Assembly: GCA_022478985.1 (NCBI GenBank)
Contig: JAKSZP010000001.1
Coordinates: 868,001-932,000, forward strand
Direction of reading: 5' to 3'
Length of the DNA stretch: 64,000 bases
DNA from: Massospora cicadina
Lineage: Eukaryota; Entomophthoromycota; Entomophthoromycetes; Entomophthorales; Entomophthoraceae
The number at the start of each line of letters is the position of its first letter. The first letter of the stretch is position 1. A program made the position numbers and the translations under genes. Positions 34,422 to 45,529 of this stretch are shown piece after piece. Below the pieces are notes generated by a model. It made no database searches. It worked only from the letters and a program-made list of their open reading frames with translations, and had not been told where the DNA came from.

Positions 34422-34897
34422 TGTTGGATTTTTGGCAAGGAAGTTGCTTGCTAGTGCCTTTTACCTGAAATCCAACAATTTAAATGAGTGTTTTATCTCA
34501 CCACTTATAAGAAAATAACAAAAACTAATAAATAATAAAAAGGGTAGTTTTATAGTTTTTATTAGTAACTGCATGGGGGTAAAAAAGAACCCTCTTAATA
34601 AGTTAATAATTATTATACAAGGTGTCAAGGCTTAGGTTCAGATTTCTTAGTAACGTCCAGATTAGGGAATAATGAGATTTGACCTATCAGATTGGTCAAG
34701 ACCACCTTACTTCAATGCTAGGGCAGATGAGAAAGGATCAACTATGAAGAGGAACCCATTAGCAAGGGATTTTTATGAATCTAGTCCAATCAGAAGGTGG
34801 GGAATTTATTTTCACCTTGCTGGCCCCTTTCAACCCTATAAAAGGGGCCAGTCTCTGTGAGGTAGATTGTACTAAGTTAGCTGATGCCTGGAAGGAG
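34422..34897 (-). repeat. Solo LTR G2, left part
   Basis: Starts TGTTGGATTTTTGG; about 50 bases on is its inverted echo AAATCCAACA, as in the G LTR (TGTGGGAATCC..GGATTCCACA). On the plus strand it holds CCCTATAAAAGGGGCC near 34835; G has CCTATAAAGGGGGG near 56157. It is cut at 34897 by element E1 and continues at 40864-41084. Flanking TCTGG (34417-34421) and TCTGC (41085-41089) look like a 5-bp target duplication with one change. No internal sequence, so a solo LTR. Confidence 0.75.
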
Positions 34898-35754
34898 TGT
34901 AAGGAGAGTGTCTATAACTCTCCTGTTCCCAACGTGGTAGTGCATAGTGCACAGGGCCAACACCAGGGAACTAGTGGTTGATACAAAAGCTATTTAGCCC
35001 AGCAGTGGGTGCTTGAGCTAGAATAACTCAGGTCAATTAGGGTTATAATTAGAGGTATGGACCAAAAAGGAACAACGTGGTGCACAGAATGGTAAGGAAA
35101 GGCGCCCTAGGCTAGAGGGAACCTGGGTGGCCCAACAGTGCATGGGCAGGTAGATTTAGAGTTGTTAAAATTAAATGGTTAATGTTACTCAAGACCTCTT
35201 CAAAGAGGTCTATGCACAGTATCGTCCAAGGTAACATAAATATAAAACAGTGTACTAAACGAGGTGCTTTATTTTAAGGGAAGTCAACCAACGGGAGAGA
35301 TTAGTCTTGACATAAAAAATATAAAAAATTTCAGAAAACCAATCAATCAAAGGAAGTGGGTCTAAGTTGAGGTGAACCATTAGATGCATGCTTCCATTGG
35401 GTAATACACTATACTTTGGTAATTGACCAAATGGGGTAATTGATTGTAGGAGCAGCCAACCCAAGCTGGATTTTTGAAAACCAAACAGGTTTTGAGTCCC
35501 CATTCAACTAAAACCGAAGTGAACTGTTTTTGTTTATTGCAAGGCTAGTTTGTTTTAAGGCTCCTGCTGTTATATAGGGCCAAACACTACTTGCATCATT
35601 GGGACCAATCTGGGCATACTAAACCTTGACCCAGCGTTGATCTATGGTATGCTTGAGATCAGAAAGCCTTCCAACTTCACCTTCTTTGCCTCCCAACATG
35701 CTGCTTTGTCTTTAACAATGGTCCCAATTATGATGTCATTTTCTAATCATGACA
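34898..35754 (-). repeat. 3' LTR of element E1 (857 bp)
   Basis: Plus strand TGTAAGGAGAG...AATCATGACA; pairs with 40003-40863. TATA-like TATATTTT (about 35319-35330, minus) stands about 30 bp before GTTGGTTGACT (35282-35292). ATG of the leader frame at 35237. Confidence 0.93.
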
Positions 35755-36270
35755 TTACCCTCTCCTCCTTGCGAGGCTCAACCCTCCTCCAGGGGCTTGC
35801 GCTAAGGAAAAGTTCTTGTGGGCTGGGCCAACTTCATTGTGGCAACGGTTTGCTTTAACCAAGATCAAGTGGCCTGAGAAATGCATGTGGAAAGTGGTGA
35901 TCAGGTCCTGGGCATGTGCACAGTCATGCGCTGGTACCCAACTGTTATCCACTGCATCAAATCCCTTCCAAGTTGCCAGGTACTCAAGTCTTCTCTATAC
36001 TCTGCGGGAGTATACTATTTTCTCCATTTCCCACTCTGGCACCCCATCCATGAGATAAGCCTTAGGAGTCTCTGGTGGGGGCCCTCAAGCAATGTCAATT
36101 TGCTCTCATGAAAGATAGAGAAGATCTGAAACAAAGAGGGAAGAACCAACTGGTATGAGGCATGGCCCACCTTTCTAACAACGCAGTAAGAGCCTATTTC
36201 TTTGGTCCCAGATTTTTGCGTGGCTGCTTGATAGAATTGTTTTGAGCATCAAGCATCATGAGATCCCCTT
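35755..36270 (-). pseudogene. pol: E1 integrase C-terminus and chromodomain
   Basis: Holds RLEYLATWKGFDAVDNSWVP near 35940-36000, a chromodomain with its aromatic residues, followed by a tail rich in Ala/Gly that ends at the polypurine tract (GAGGAGAGGGTAA, just before the LTR). Frame breaks near 36000 and 36060. Role by family: targets integration to chromatin. Confidence 0.75.
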
Positions 36271-37180
36271 CTTTGTATGCTGGACCCACTTGTCACTTAC
36301 CATCAGCATTCTCCTTATATATTTGCTTTACCGCCTTCAAAATCGTGAAAACCCCCTGGTGTACTTTCTTGATAGACTTAACAAAGTTTATAACCGCTTC
36401 AACTTTAGATCCAAAGTTGTTCTCCATGTTAAAGGAGGGGTTAAACCCATGGTTGGCAAAAAATGAGGGAACAAATGATTGAAGAATGCAACGTGTTGTT
36501 GTAGCTAAACTAAGCCATAAGAAGGTGAGGAACCCAATATGAATGATCTGCGGCAGTGTAACACCACAGGACTGTTCAAAGTACTGGTTCACTCGTTCAT
36601 TCTGCCCATCTAATTTTGGGGTGATAGGCAGTTGAATGGCAGTGGTGAATCTGAAGAGAATTACACAACTCTTTCCAAAAGATAGGGGTAAACTGGGGTC
36701 CCAATCACTAATAATTTCTTGGGGGACCCCATGAAGAAAAAACACATTATTAACAAAAAACCTAGCCATCTCTGCCTTGGTGACTGTGATTCTTCAATGA
36801 ATAAAGTGGGCGAACTTTGTAAAATGGTCTACCACCACCATGATGGCATCATAACCATCAGAAACAGGTAATTCCACAATGAAATCCACTGATAGGGAAG
36901 TCCAGGGCCCTTCAGTCTTTTAAAATGGTACCAACAACCCCTCTAAAGGTTGACAATTTGGTTTCATTTGATTGCAGATCAGGCAATCTTTACAATATAG
37001 TCCCAGCTGAGAAGGTAAGCCTTTCCAATTGTAGGTGCATTGAATTAACTCCAAGATTTTTGCTTTTCCAGGATGACTACTGATGATTCCATCATGATGG
37101 TCCTGGATGATTTGCAGGCGAAGTGGTCCAGCAGAAACCATAGGCTCCCCTAGACCACACCATCTCATCCTTTTCATGAT
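36271..37180 (-). pseudogene. pol: E1 integrase core
   Basis: The zinc-binding part (YCKDCLICNQMK) lies at 36970-37010. The core has the first Asp near 36880 ([20 protein letters not shown]), the second Asp in EIISDWDP (36700) and Glu in DGQNER (36600). The three catalytic acids are present, but stops and shifts break the frame near 36920, 36790 and 36480. Confidence 0.8.
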
Positions 37181-37975
37181 AACCCCTGATTAGATCCTCC
37201 AGATTCAGCGCGCTCTTAGCAGGTACCATTGTATATTCAGCTGATAATGACTGAGAAAGAACTACCTTCCTAAACATGCTATATTTTGCTGCATTTTCCA
37301 AAGGAATGAGCGCTGGCGTATGTACCGTGGACTTAGGAAGTTGAGGCAGAATCATACTTGGGGGAATTATCAACTGAGTGTTGTGAATCTCTACCTCCTT
37401 TGGATTGGGAGCCAAAGCAGGGTTGCAGCTCAAAGCATCCGCAAACTCATTCTCTTTTCTTGCTGAACTCATAAAAAATGCAAATTGGGCAAGGGACTCA
37501 TGCCAACGGGTCTGCCGTGGGGTTAGGACATGAGGAGAGCGGTAGTACAGCAAGGCACTGTGATCTATACATACATGGAAAGGTTGGGAGGAGCCATGTA
37601 AGTGGTGATGCCAATAAGTCAGCGCCTCCACCACTGCTAGTAACTCTTTGTCATAAACAGCGTAGTTTACCTTGGGCAAAGATATTTTCCTAGAAAAATA
37701 TCCTATTGGATGCTCAATCACATCTTTGCTTACTTATAAAAAGGCAGCCGCTATGGCGAAGTTGAAGGCATCAGTAGACACAATGAACTCCTTTGAAGGA
37801 TCAACATGGCGAAGGACAGATGTGGACAACAGTGTGCATTTTACTTCTTGGAAATTATTCTCCAAAACGAAGGACCACTGAAGCACCTTTGCACCGCTGG
37901 CCTTATACAAGGACGCTGCCACCACAGAAAGATAGGGCGTGAACTTCTTGGGGAATGTACACGTTTTCAAAAAAA
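37092..37975 (-). pseudogene. pol: E1 RNase H
   Basis: STDAFNFAIAAAFL (37750-37800), IGYFSRKISLPKVNYAVYDK (37640-37710), EALTYWHHHLHGSSQPF, then ENEFADALSCNPAL (37420-37460). One stop at 37734. Aligns to E2 59165-60000 at high identity near 37200-37460, where long exact runs are shared. Confidence 0.82.
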
Positions 37976-37999
37976 CTCCTCAATTCCTTAACTGAAGTG

Positions 38000-38700
38000 G
38001 TAGTGGGCCATTCATGAATTGCCTTCTCCTTGCCTGGAGTTATCATGTGTCCTTGTCAAACACGACGTTGCCCAGAAAAGTGATGTGGGACTTGAAAAAT
38101 TCACACTTGCTAATCTTCAGCGTAAGGCTGGCTGCCTTTAAATTTTCCACCACTTTCCAAAGGCGTACTGCATGGAACTCATGATCAGGTAAAAATACCA
38201 ATATATCATCCATGTAGGCAACCGTACAAACCCCCAGCAGGTCCCCCAAAGCAGCATCAATATGGCGTTGAAAGATAGCAGCGGCACTCTTAAGCTCAAA
38301 AGGCAGGACCTGAAACTTGAAAATCCCTTTTCTGGTACGGAATGCAGCTAACCACTCCTGTCCCTTCTTAATATGAATCTAATTGAACGCATTGAAGCAA
38401 TCCAGTTTGGAAAAGACTTTAGCCTTTTTCACATAGCGCGCAATCTGTGAATTCAAAGGGATGTGATGGAGATCTGGTACAGCGACGTTGTTGAGATTCC
38501 CATAATCTAAGCATGGGCATAAGGTACCATTGGTCTTCTCAACAAACAGAAGTGAGGAACACACAGGGTAGGTACGCTGAAAAATCACGCCTTTGGTTAA
38601 CTTCTCCTTCATCCACACATCTAAGGCCTCTTCCTCTCAGATGTTTAATGGGTAAATGGAGGAAGATATATGCACCAGATCAACAATGAGCTTGAATTAG
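38000..38700 (-). pseudogene. pol: E1 reverse transcriptase
   Basis: Pieces 38379-38618 (KGVIFQRTYPVCSSLLFVEK, CLDYGNLN, KLDCFNAFN) and 38043-38249 with VAYMDDILVF; the YMDD box (38205-38216) is intact. Frame breaks at 38640, 38380 and 38040. Confidence 0.82.
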
Positions 38701-38999
38701 CAATCAAACTCTATGTGGTCTGGTAATGCATTAGCTGAATCTGCATTAAACGAAGATTTCAACCCTTCCAAACAAGAATATAAGGGAAACTCCACAGAGG
38801 GCTCTAGCAATGGGGCAAGACTAGGTGTGTGAATATTGGGTCAGTGGGGCAAATTACCCTGAAAGTTGGCTTTAGAATAAGATACCACCAACTTGTGACC
38901 ATTCTTCAAAATGACGGATAAGGTATTTTCTTTCAAGTTAGTCCTGACATCAAACTTCGCCACCACTCTATACCCAAAATAATGAGGTACAAGAGATTT

Positions 39000-39640
39000 T
39001 TGTTAGCTTGAAAGTGGTTGGACAAATGACAGTTGCCAATTTGATAGTTCACTAAACCCCAAATTTCAGCGTGGAATACCTTGGGAGGCCCCTCCTTTAA
39101 CCATACCACCTAGTACATAACTCAGCTCAAGGTAGTTGGCTAGGTTTTGGTCCATAAAATTTTCAGAGGCTCCAGTATCCACCAAAATAGTGGTGCTGAA
39201 TTTCCTTAAAGGGGATGAAAGGGTAACAGTCTTTAGAAAATAATCTGAATAATTTTTATTTAAAGCAGAAAACGCTAGCACTTCACCAACAAACTCTTCA
39301 TCTGTCATGAACATATCTCTCTGGTATGGTTTTTAATCATAAAATGGAGAGGGATAATCGGCCACTCTTACTACTGAGGCCACATATCCCACCATATTTT
39401 CAGTAGTGGCATAAACATTTTCATATTGTAAAATTAGTTCCTTTTTAAGCTCCTGAGTGCTGCAAATCATGGAAGAGGTCAAGCGGGAGTTCTCTGGGGT
39501 AATTTGATGCACAGGAAAAGGTTCCATATCTGAGCCATAAGAGAGTAAATATGGTTCAGAGGTATATATGGATTTTTCGTTATTAAACGCGTTTTTAGTC
39601 ACAAATGACCTATTTCCATTACAGCAATGGGTTGCCCGAC
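39000..39640 (-). pseudogene. pol: E1 protease and upstream region
   Basis: 39066-39314 contains ILVDTGASENFMDQNLANYL, an intact DTG active site. 39333-39602 aligns with E2 61900-62065 (QITPENSRLTSSMI; GYVASVVRV..YPSPFYD). One stop at 39332 and one at 39065. Confidence 0.82.
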
Positions 39641-39756
39641 GTTATCTAAGTCCATTACCCCCAGGCTCATCTTCAAAGATTCTGCTGGTATCATCTGAAA
39701 GTACTGCTGAAGTAAACCCAGTCTATTCAGATCAATCTTATCTTTTCAGCAGAAAG

Positions 39757-40083
39757 TCAGTAAATATCAACTTCCAGACCATGAAGCGTCCATATCCACT
39801 GGGTATGAGCAGGAAGGGTGGATACTTCCCAGTTGGAGGCAGCCAAAATAATGCTGAGATGATCTAACCTTTGGGAAAAAGAGGAAACAGTGGTGCAGCC
39901 GATTGCAGATAAAGCCAACCACTGGTGCACACCATTTGCACTTTGTGAAAGTCCCGCACAGAAAAATTTTGTGCACATAGAGTTAAGTGGTTGGTACACT
40001 AATTTAAGGAGAGTATTTATAACTCTCCTGTTCCCAGAGTGGTAGTTCATAGTGCACAGGGCCAACACCAGGGAACTAGTCAT
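39757..40083 (-). pseudogene. E1 LTR-crossing leader frame, 3' part
   Basis: A 108-codon stretch that begins inside the 5' LTR, passes the LTR end at 40003 and the priming site (39990-40000), and stops at 39757. It matches the E2 frame 63021-63755 codon for codon without gaps around the LTR end (GN-RV-NTLL-LV-QP; ASNWEVSTLPAHT). Hydrophobic stretches are present but weaker than in E2. The upstream part of the frame (ATG at 35237 in the other LTR) has several stops in E1. Confidence 0.6.
39990..40000 (-). promoter_or_regulatory. Self-priming site of E1
   Basis: AGTGTACCAAC on the minus strand, two bases inside the LTR. Pairs at 9 of 11 positions with GTTGGTTGACT in the LTR (35282-35292 and 40389-40399). 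No TGG/CCA-type tRNA match. Confidence 0.6.
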
Positions 40084-40863
40084 TAATACAAAAGTTATTT
40101 AGCCCAGCAGAGGGTGCTTGAGCTAGAATAACTCAGGTCAATTAAGGTTATCATTAGAGGTAGGAACCAAAAAGGAACAACGTTGTGCACAGAATGGTAA
40201 GGGATAGGCGCCCTAGGCTAGAGGGAACCTGGGTGGCCCAACAGTTCATGGGCAGATAGATTTAGCGTTTTTTAAAATTAAATTGTTAATGTTGCGCAAG
40301 GCCTCCTTAAAGAGATCCACAAACAGTATTGTCTAAGATAACATAGCTATAAAACGTTGTACTAAATGAGGGGTTATATTGTAAGAGAAGTCAACCAACG
40401 GGAGAAATTGGCCTTGACATAAGAAATTTAAGGGATTTCAGAAAAACAATCAATCAAAAGAAACAGGTCTAAGATGAGGCACACCAATAAGTGCACGCTT
40501 TCATCAGGAAATACACTATACTTGGTAATTGATTAAATGTGGTAATTGATTGTAGGATTGGCCAACCCAAGCTGGAAATTTCAAAAACCAAATGAATTTC
40601 ACATCCCTGTTCACTTAAAAACTGAAATGAACCATTTTTGTTCACCACAAAGCTAGTTCATTTTAAGGCTACTGCTGTTATATAGGGCCAAACTTCACTT
40701 GCATCGTTGGGACCAACCTGAGCATACTAAACCTTGACCCAGCGTTGATCTATGGTATGCTTGAGGTCAGGAAGGCCTTCCAACTTTATCTTCTTGGACT
40801 CCCAACATGCTGCTTTGTCTTTAACATTGGTCCCAATTATGATGTCATATTTTAACCATGACC
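40003..40863 (-). repeat. 5' LTR of element E1 (861 bp)
   Basis: Pairs with 34898-35754; its first bases are TTTAAGG instead of TGTAAGG and its end reads CATGACC instead of CATGACA, both by point change. Carries the U3 frame with GLPDLKHTIDQRWVKV near 40727-40800. Confidence 0.92.
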
Positions 40864-41084
40864 AAGAGCATCTGATGGTGTCCCCAGATTTGGCTGATGA
40901 TTTGGGGCAATCTGACCACCAAAACTCATAGTGTTTTACCAAGTATTATTATTAAAATTAATTTTCCCAATAAAAGGGTTCCACTGAAATTGGCCAGGAT
41001 CTTTTGGCCAATTTCATCCTTGTTTTCATCCATATTATTAACTAATAAAACTTTTACTACACCATCAAACTTAACTTTCTGTCA
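40864..41084 (-). repeat. Solo LTR G2, right part
   Basis: Completes the LTR begun at 34422; ends CTTTCTGTCA. Resembles the end of LTR G around 56200-56400 (AATCTGACC, GGCCAATTTC). Followed by TCTGC, the likely target duplication. Confidence 0.7.
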
Positions 41085-41096
41085 TCTGCATACTAG
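41085..41096 (+). repeat. CTAG terminus of Helitron-like repeat H4
   Basis: TCTGCATACTAG then T; the end of repeat H4 displaced by the nested LTR insertions. Confidence 0.45.
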
Positions 41097-41224
41097 TATA
41101 TATATATGTATATAATTGAATGTTGTTTTTTTGTTTGCCCGCATGCATTACTATGCCTTTCATCCAATTGTGATAAAATTTGGTGAGTAGTTGTTTGTAT
41201 ACCCATGAAGTTTTTGAATTTTTT

Positions 41225-41776
41225 TTATTTATTTAACTGAAGCAAGCTGACCAGGGGATGGACATTACAATGCTCAAACAAGATAAACTTTTTAGTAAAA
41301 TAAAATAAAGTTGAAACAAGACAAACAGATCCGCTCAAAATGATGTAAAATTCAAACAAAACACACCAACTAAGTTGGAAGCAGAAATTGCTATACATCC
41401 ATGGCATTGTGTGAAGGGGAATCTGGAAGCTCTTCTTCCTCATCTGTTGTGGACATGTAGTGGCACAAAGCTGATAGCATTGTTGTGGGCGCATCATGGA
41501 AATGGGTGTTAAGATACCAAATGGGTGCTTGCAACTCAATTTGTGCAATGAGGAAGGTAAAAATATAGTCTGTAAGTGCTTTTCTCGCCTCAAGGCGTAC
41601 TTTAGGTAGAGTGGCAATGGTTGCAAGGTTGTTGCAGATAATGCAGTCTTTGGGTCAAACTTTGCAACCACTGCAACTTTTATAACTTCTGAATTTACTA
41701 CCTTATAGTACTGAAGATGGATTTTTTTCTGTTTTGGAAGCGTGATACTAGGTAGAATAGAAGATGACAGGCTCAT
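41225..41776 (-). CDS. Unknown frame of the half-LINE (183 codons)
   Basis: An open frame MSLSSSILPSITLPKQKK... rich in Leu, Ser and Pro. Its first half has a parallel at 4050-4435 (KHLQTIF, LPLYLKYA against LLPYLKYA), where it is broken. I do not recognise the protein. The last 60 codons are 3' UTR-like and probably not coding. Confidence 0.35.
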   Translation of the reverse strand: MSLSSSILPSITLPKQKKIHLQYYKVVNSEVIKVAVVAKFDPKTALSATTLQPLPLYLKYALRREKHLQTIFLPSSLHKLSCKHPFGILTPISMMRPQQCYQLCATTCPQQMRKKSFQIPLHTMPWMYSNFCFQLSWCVLFEFYIILSGSVCLVSTLFYFTKKFILFEHCNVHPLVSLLQLNK

Positions 41777-42049
41777 AGCCTTTACTGCAACTGATTTTGC
41801 AACAGCTTTATGGGTTGGGCAACATTAAGGGGAAACAACTGCCTCTTCATCTAGTTAATGGTCACTTTTGAATGGGGTGGCATCAAGGTGAGGCATATTA
41901 TGGCGCTTTGGGAATTGGGCCGCATAATCAGTATTGAGGTACATTTCAAATGGAGGGGGCCCAGCCCATTCAGATTCAGGGATAAGATTGCCCAATTCAT
42001 TAACCTTAACTAAATAATTCCAGGAATTTTAGTTGAATTTGATTGGGTT

Positions 42050-43030
42050 TTTTGCATATGGGTGATCTGTGGTGGGTGTCTGGGAGGATGGTTTAGAACT
42101 TACTTTAGTCCATTCTGGCTCCTGATTGGTGGGTTCAATAGAAGAGGTTCATTGAGGTAATTTTTTGTTGGTTTATTCAGTGGTTGCTGTGGCTAAAACT
42201 TTTGTGGATGGAGATGGAAGGATAGTGCCTCATTCAAAAAATGTAATTGGATCAGCTATGGGATCATCATGTAAAGAGTCAGGTGTGGGTGCCATGGCTT
42301 GTGAGATGGATATGCATCACCATTTCAAATGGTCCAATTTAAAACAGGTAGGGCAGATGGTACTCCCTCCATCTACTTGAGCCCAAAAAGGATGGTCTGG
42401 GGCAGAGGGGATAATGGTGCAAGGAGTGATTGAGAGGGCTATTTCTTTTGACTCTGGACATTAGTCATGAAGGCACAGGGGCCTGTGAGGCAGGTGGATT
42501 CATTACAAACCACAATTGTATTATGTTTTCAGAACCATTTTATAATAATCCAGCAATTATTTCAATAATTAAAATTTTAGGTGGTAGGTGGGTTGGGAGG
42601 CCTGCAAACTGAACCACAAGAGTGGTATTAGTGGGCAACTTGGTATGAGTAGTTGGGAGGGGAGCGCCCTGGAACACCAGGGGGATGGTAGCTGCTACTG
42701 CAGCATCAGCTTTGCTTGAGAAGCCAGGATCAAAATATACCTTGGAGGGGTGGAAGTTGATGAAGCCTGCAGGCTGCATAACAGCCTGGGCTAATTGGAT
42801 AATAGCTTTATATATTAGGGGAACAACTTACCATATTCAACCTCAAGGCCAAATTACATGTTGCTCTGGGGGAGCATAAGGGGGCAATGTGGCAAAGCCT
42901 GGGTTCAGGAGAGATGTAAGGCTAAGTCCTTAGGTGAGACATAGCATCCTGAAGAATTTGGAGGGCTATCTGAGCCAGCCAATCACATTTTGACAATGAC
43001 CAAAAAACATTAGAAGATGGCGTACCACTG
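42050..43030 (-). pseudogene. ORF1-like protein of the half-LINE
   Basis: 42540-42779 aligns with LINE ORF1 (FINFHPSKVYFDPGFSSKAD against SWIDIGFKTANEAN; THLPPKILIIEIIAGL against TNLPHKVIEEELCKGL). At 42320-42365 a knuckle CPTCFKLDHLKW-stop-C has the CX2CX4HX4C spacing with a TGA just before its last Cys. Stops and shifts throughout. Confidence 0.65.
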
Positions 43031-43379
43031 CCCCATGTGGGGGCAGCAGGTGTCAAATGCATTTATCTAGGTAACTTGCTTAGGGTGACAACAAGTGGAG
43101 ATGTTTTTATTAAATTTCAAACTATGATTTGACCAAAAGTGAGCAAATCAAGAGCCAGGTTTTCAGATTTTAAAATTAATTTAGTAAAAAAATTTATATG
43201 CAAGAAGTGAAATCTCTATAGTTCTTAATGTTATTTGCTATAATATTATGCCTGAGCAGTTAGATATTTGGTCAATTAATATTCTAAATGGTTTTAAGTG
43301 TTAGTAGTCATTTAGCTAATTAGAAAGTTACTCTAAATCAAAACTTAAAATCAAAAAACTAATTGATTTTAGAAATACA

Positions 43380-43475
43380 TCATCTAGCATAATCAGCCCA
43401 GCTTTTGGCTCCTAACTAAAATTTTATAAAGTTTAGTTGTTTGAATCCTGGCGCTATCACTTTTATCTACTTATA
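43380..43475 (+). repeat. tRNA-like segment inside repeat H2
   Basis: CTAGCATAATCAGCCCAGC (A-box-like) and TAGTTGTTTGAATCCTGG (B-box-like). Counterpart of 25935-26030. Confidence 0.45.
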
Positions 43476-43499
43476 AGCATATTCACTGATGTACTGACA

Positions 43500-43750
43500 T
43501 CTGAAACCATTGAGTCTGATAATTTCAATCTATTTAAAAGTTGTGAGAATTAGCAAATATTACTGAATCTGAAACTATTAAGTCTGATAGGTTTAATCTA
43601 TTTGGGTGAGTGTGTGAGAATTGGTAAATATCAGCTAATAATTCACAAATTTCATGTCTGAAATTAATTGAGTCTGATAGCTTCAATCTATTTGGGTGAT
43701 TGGGTGAGAATTGGCAAATATTATTAAATAATTTACCAAATTGCTCACCC
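43500..43750 (+). repeat. Tandem repeat in H2, ~72-92 bp, 3 units
   Basis: Units with GAAA..ATTGAGTCTGATAG, TTCAATCTATTTGGGTGA and TGTGAGAATTGGCAAATA; landmarks near 43545, 43617 and 43708. Reverse complement of 17818-18100. Confidence 0.8.
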
Positions 43751-44279
43751 AAAAGTAAACAAAATTTAGTATTAAAGTTTTTGTAGATCATTAACTCTTC
43801 AGCTGCGGGGAATGCTCATAGTGCATCTTCCTGATATATCATACTAAAAATATTATTAAAAGTTTTTTATTGAATGTGATAATAGTGTTTCCTTTATAAT
43901 GTATAATAATTTAATTTAAATTTCATGTTTGCAGTTACATTTTAAGATTTCTTTTTATATTTTATTAATACAATCCTTAGAATATTATAAATAATAAATA
44001 AAAATCACCCTAGGACTTTTCTTTCTCGTTGCAAACACTTTTGCAACCCATTCAATTCAAGACTAAATCTAGTTTGATAATCTCATAGAGGGGATTAGTC
44101 TGTGCCCATGTCTGGGAGCAGTTGGGCAAGCAAGGCAAGAGGAGCAGGCGGAAGGCCCACAGCCTCTAACGTTTGAAAACGCCCTGGAGAATCTGGCGGA
44201 ATAGAAAAAAATCTAAAAAAACTGGCGGTCACAATTTCCCCGGAGATACTCGCGTGGCAAGCATGATGCAACCAGTACA

Positions 44280-45522
44280 TCAACACGCCACATTCCCAGC
44301 CACTTTTGTCAGTAAAATTCGGAGTCCGTGTGTATCTGGACATCCAAAAAATGGCCCTATGGGAAAAATTTTATGAAGATGTACACAAAATTTTCCTGAC
44401 CGCGGTGTATGTTGCACCTCACTCCATGTCATGCGGTTGGCTGGACCTAGGTTTTGAAAGCAAAATAGCAGCAGATGAGGCTGTAGCAGTGCACGTAGTG
44501 GTCGACCTCCCGAAGGGCAACGGGTCGTCAAAACTAAATGCACCAGATAGACAAAATCAAACCAGATTTTCCTCACATTTGACTTTTTGCCTACTACGGT
44601 AAAACGTGACATTTTGGAGCAACACCTGAAAGATGGTCTCACCATATACAGCGAAATACAATCTTTCAAAATGCAATGTTTCACGCTGATGCCATACCTG
44701 TGCACCAGCAAAGCCATCACAGTCCTGACCCCAACTGAGGAGATTGTGAAGGACCTAACCCAGATCCCACACTCCACCTTTATTGATATTGCAGGGCACA
44801 CCACCCACCCATTCCGGGTAACCGTGGACAGCGCGCCCCCCATTTGCACCCACTGTGATGCATTCGGCCATAAGGCACATGCATGCCCCATCAAAGAGGG
44901 CGTTACATTCCAAGAGCACCCCTCGGCGGCCATGGCCAGTGGAGAGGTGCACTACGAACCAACCGCAAGCACCAAAGAGGCTTTCCCATGGGGAGCACAA
45001 GGCTGCTACCTATTAGTAAAGCCCATCTCCCCGCAGGAGTGGAAGAAGGCTAAGCAGGCCTGTAGGACCGCGGCCAAGGAAGCGGCCAAGGTCACCACCA
45101 CCATCCCACACTCACAACGCCAGGAGGACATGGAGACCTTCACGGCGGAAGCAACTTGGGAATCCATCACCCAATCAGATTGGGAGGCCCAAGCCAAATG
45201 GCCACTCAATCTGAGGATCCGATGGGAGATTCGATCTCACCCAATCGCTGCACCCAAGCCCCAGTCAAAACTGACTTGGGACCTATTCCAACCGAAAAAA
45301 AAAAATTTTGCCCCACTCGACGGTGCACTGAACTTATCCGCACCACAAAAAATTTGTCTGACGTTGGGAAAACAAAAAGCAAAGGCCAAAGCTAATGCGA
45401 CTCTTTCCGCAAAAATTAACAAAAACCCCAATAGCGTTGCTGCTAATACCCGCGCTGCTGTGAAAGCCCGTGGGGACCTGGAAGAGGCTGGTGGGCCAGG
45501 GGGCCCACCCCCTCGCACCTAA
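44280..45522 (+). pseudogene. LINE-D ORF1 (CCHC protein), one frameshift
   Basis: 44306-44602 and 44587-45522 overlap in different frames and align end to end with LINE-A ORF1. Contains LWEKFYEDVHKIFLTAVYVA, GWLDLGFESKIAADEA, LMPYLCTSKAITVLTPTE, the knuckle CTHCDAFGHKAHAC (44845-44887), an Ala/Lys helix (QEWKKAKQACRTAAKEAAK), and a Lys/Ala-rich tail ending near the AGG CGC ACC TAA-like end at 45522. ORF2 begins 7 bases on. Confidence 0.85.
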
Positions 45523-45529
45523 GGTGCGA

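Larger units (their letters stand above)
34898..40863 (-). mobile_element. Element E1: chromodomain Ty3/Gypsy, Gag core deleted
   Basis: LTRs at 34898-35754 and 40003-40863, internal 4.25 kb, minus strand. Order: leader frame, a short stretch, protease, RT, RNase H, integrase, chromodomain. Compared with E2, about 0.8 kb that encodes the Gag core is missing between 39757 and 39640. Flanks AGGAG (34893-34897) and AAGAG (40864-40868) may be the target duplication with one change. Inserted in the G2 LTR. The priming site is of the self-priming type. Confidence 0.88.
41219..43080 (-). mobile_element. Half-LINE: ORF1 and 3' UTR without ORF2
   Basis: The minus-strand 3' end is AATGTCCATCCCCTGGTCAG with an AAATAAATAAAAAAA tail, as in the LINEs. 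Upstream is an ORF1-like region (42060-43030) and an unrelated 0.8 kb (41225-42000), but no endonuclease or RT. The fragment at 4030-4655 is a second copy of the same 3' part, so this is a family, not one deletion. The 5' end is approximate. Confidence 0.7.
43100..43994 (+). mobile_element. Helitron-like repeat H2, left part
   Basis: Same order as H1 in the opposite orientation: CTGAGCAGTTAG region (43240), tRNA-like stretch (43380-43475), tandem repeats (43500-43750). Interrupted at 43995 by LINE-D and continued at 49310. Confidence 0.55.

Noticed and set aside
41097..41110. Telomere or centromere type repeat
   Set aside because: Only a short TA microsatellite; no TTAGGG-type array anywhere in the window.
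44280..44933. 217-codon minus-strand frame
   Set aside because: Antisense to LINE-D ORF1, which is homologous to LINE-A and LINE-B ORF1.
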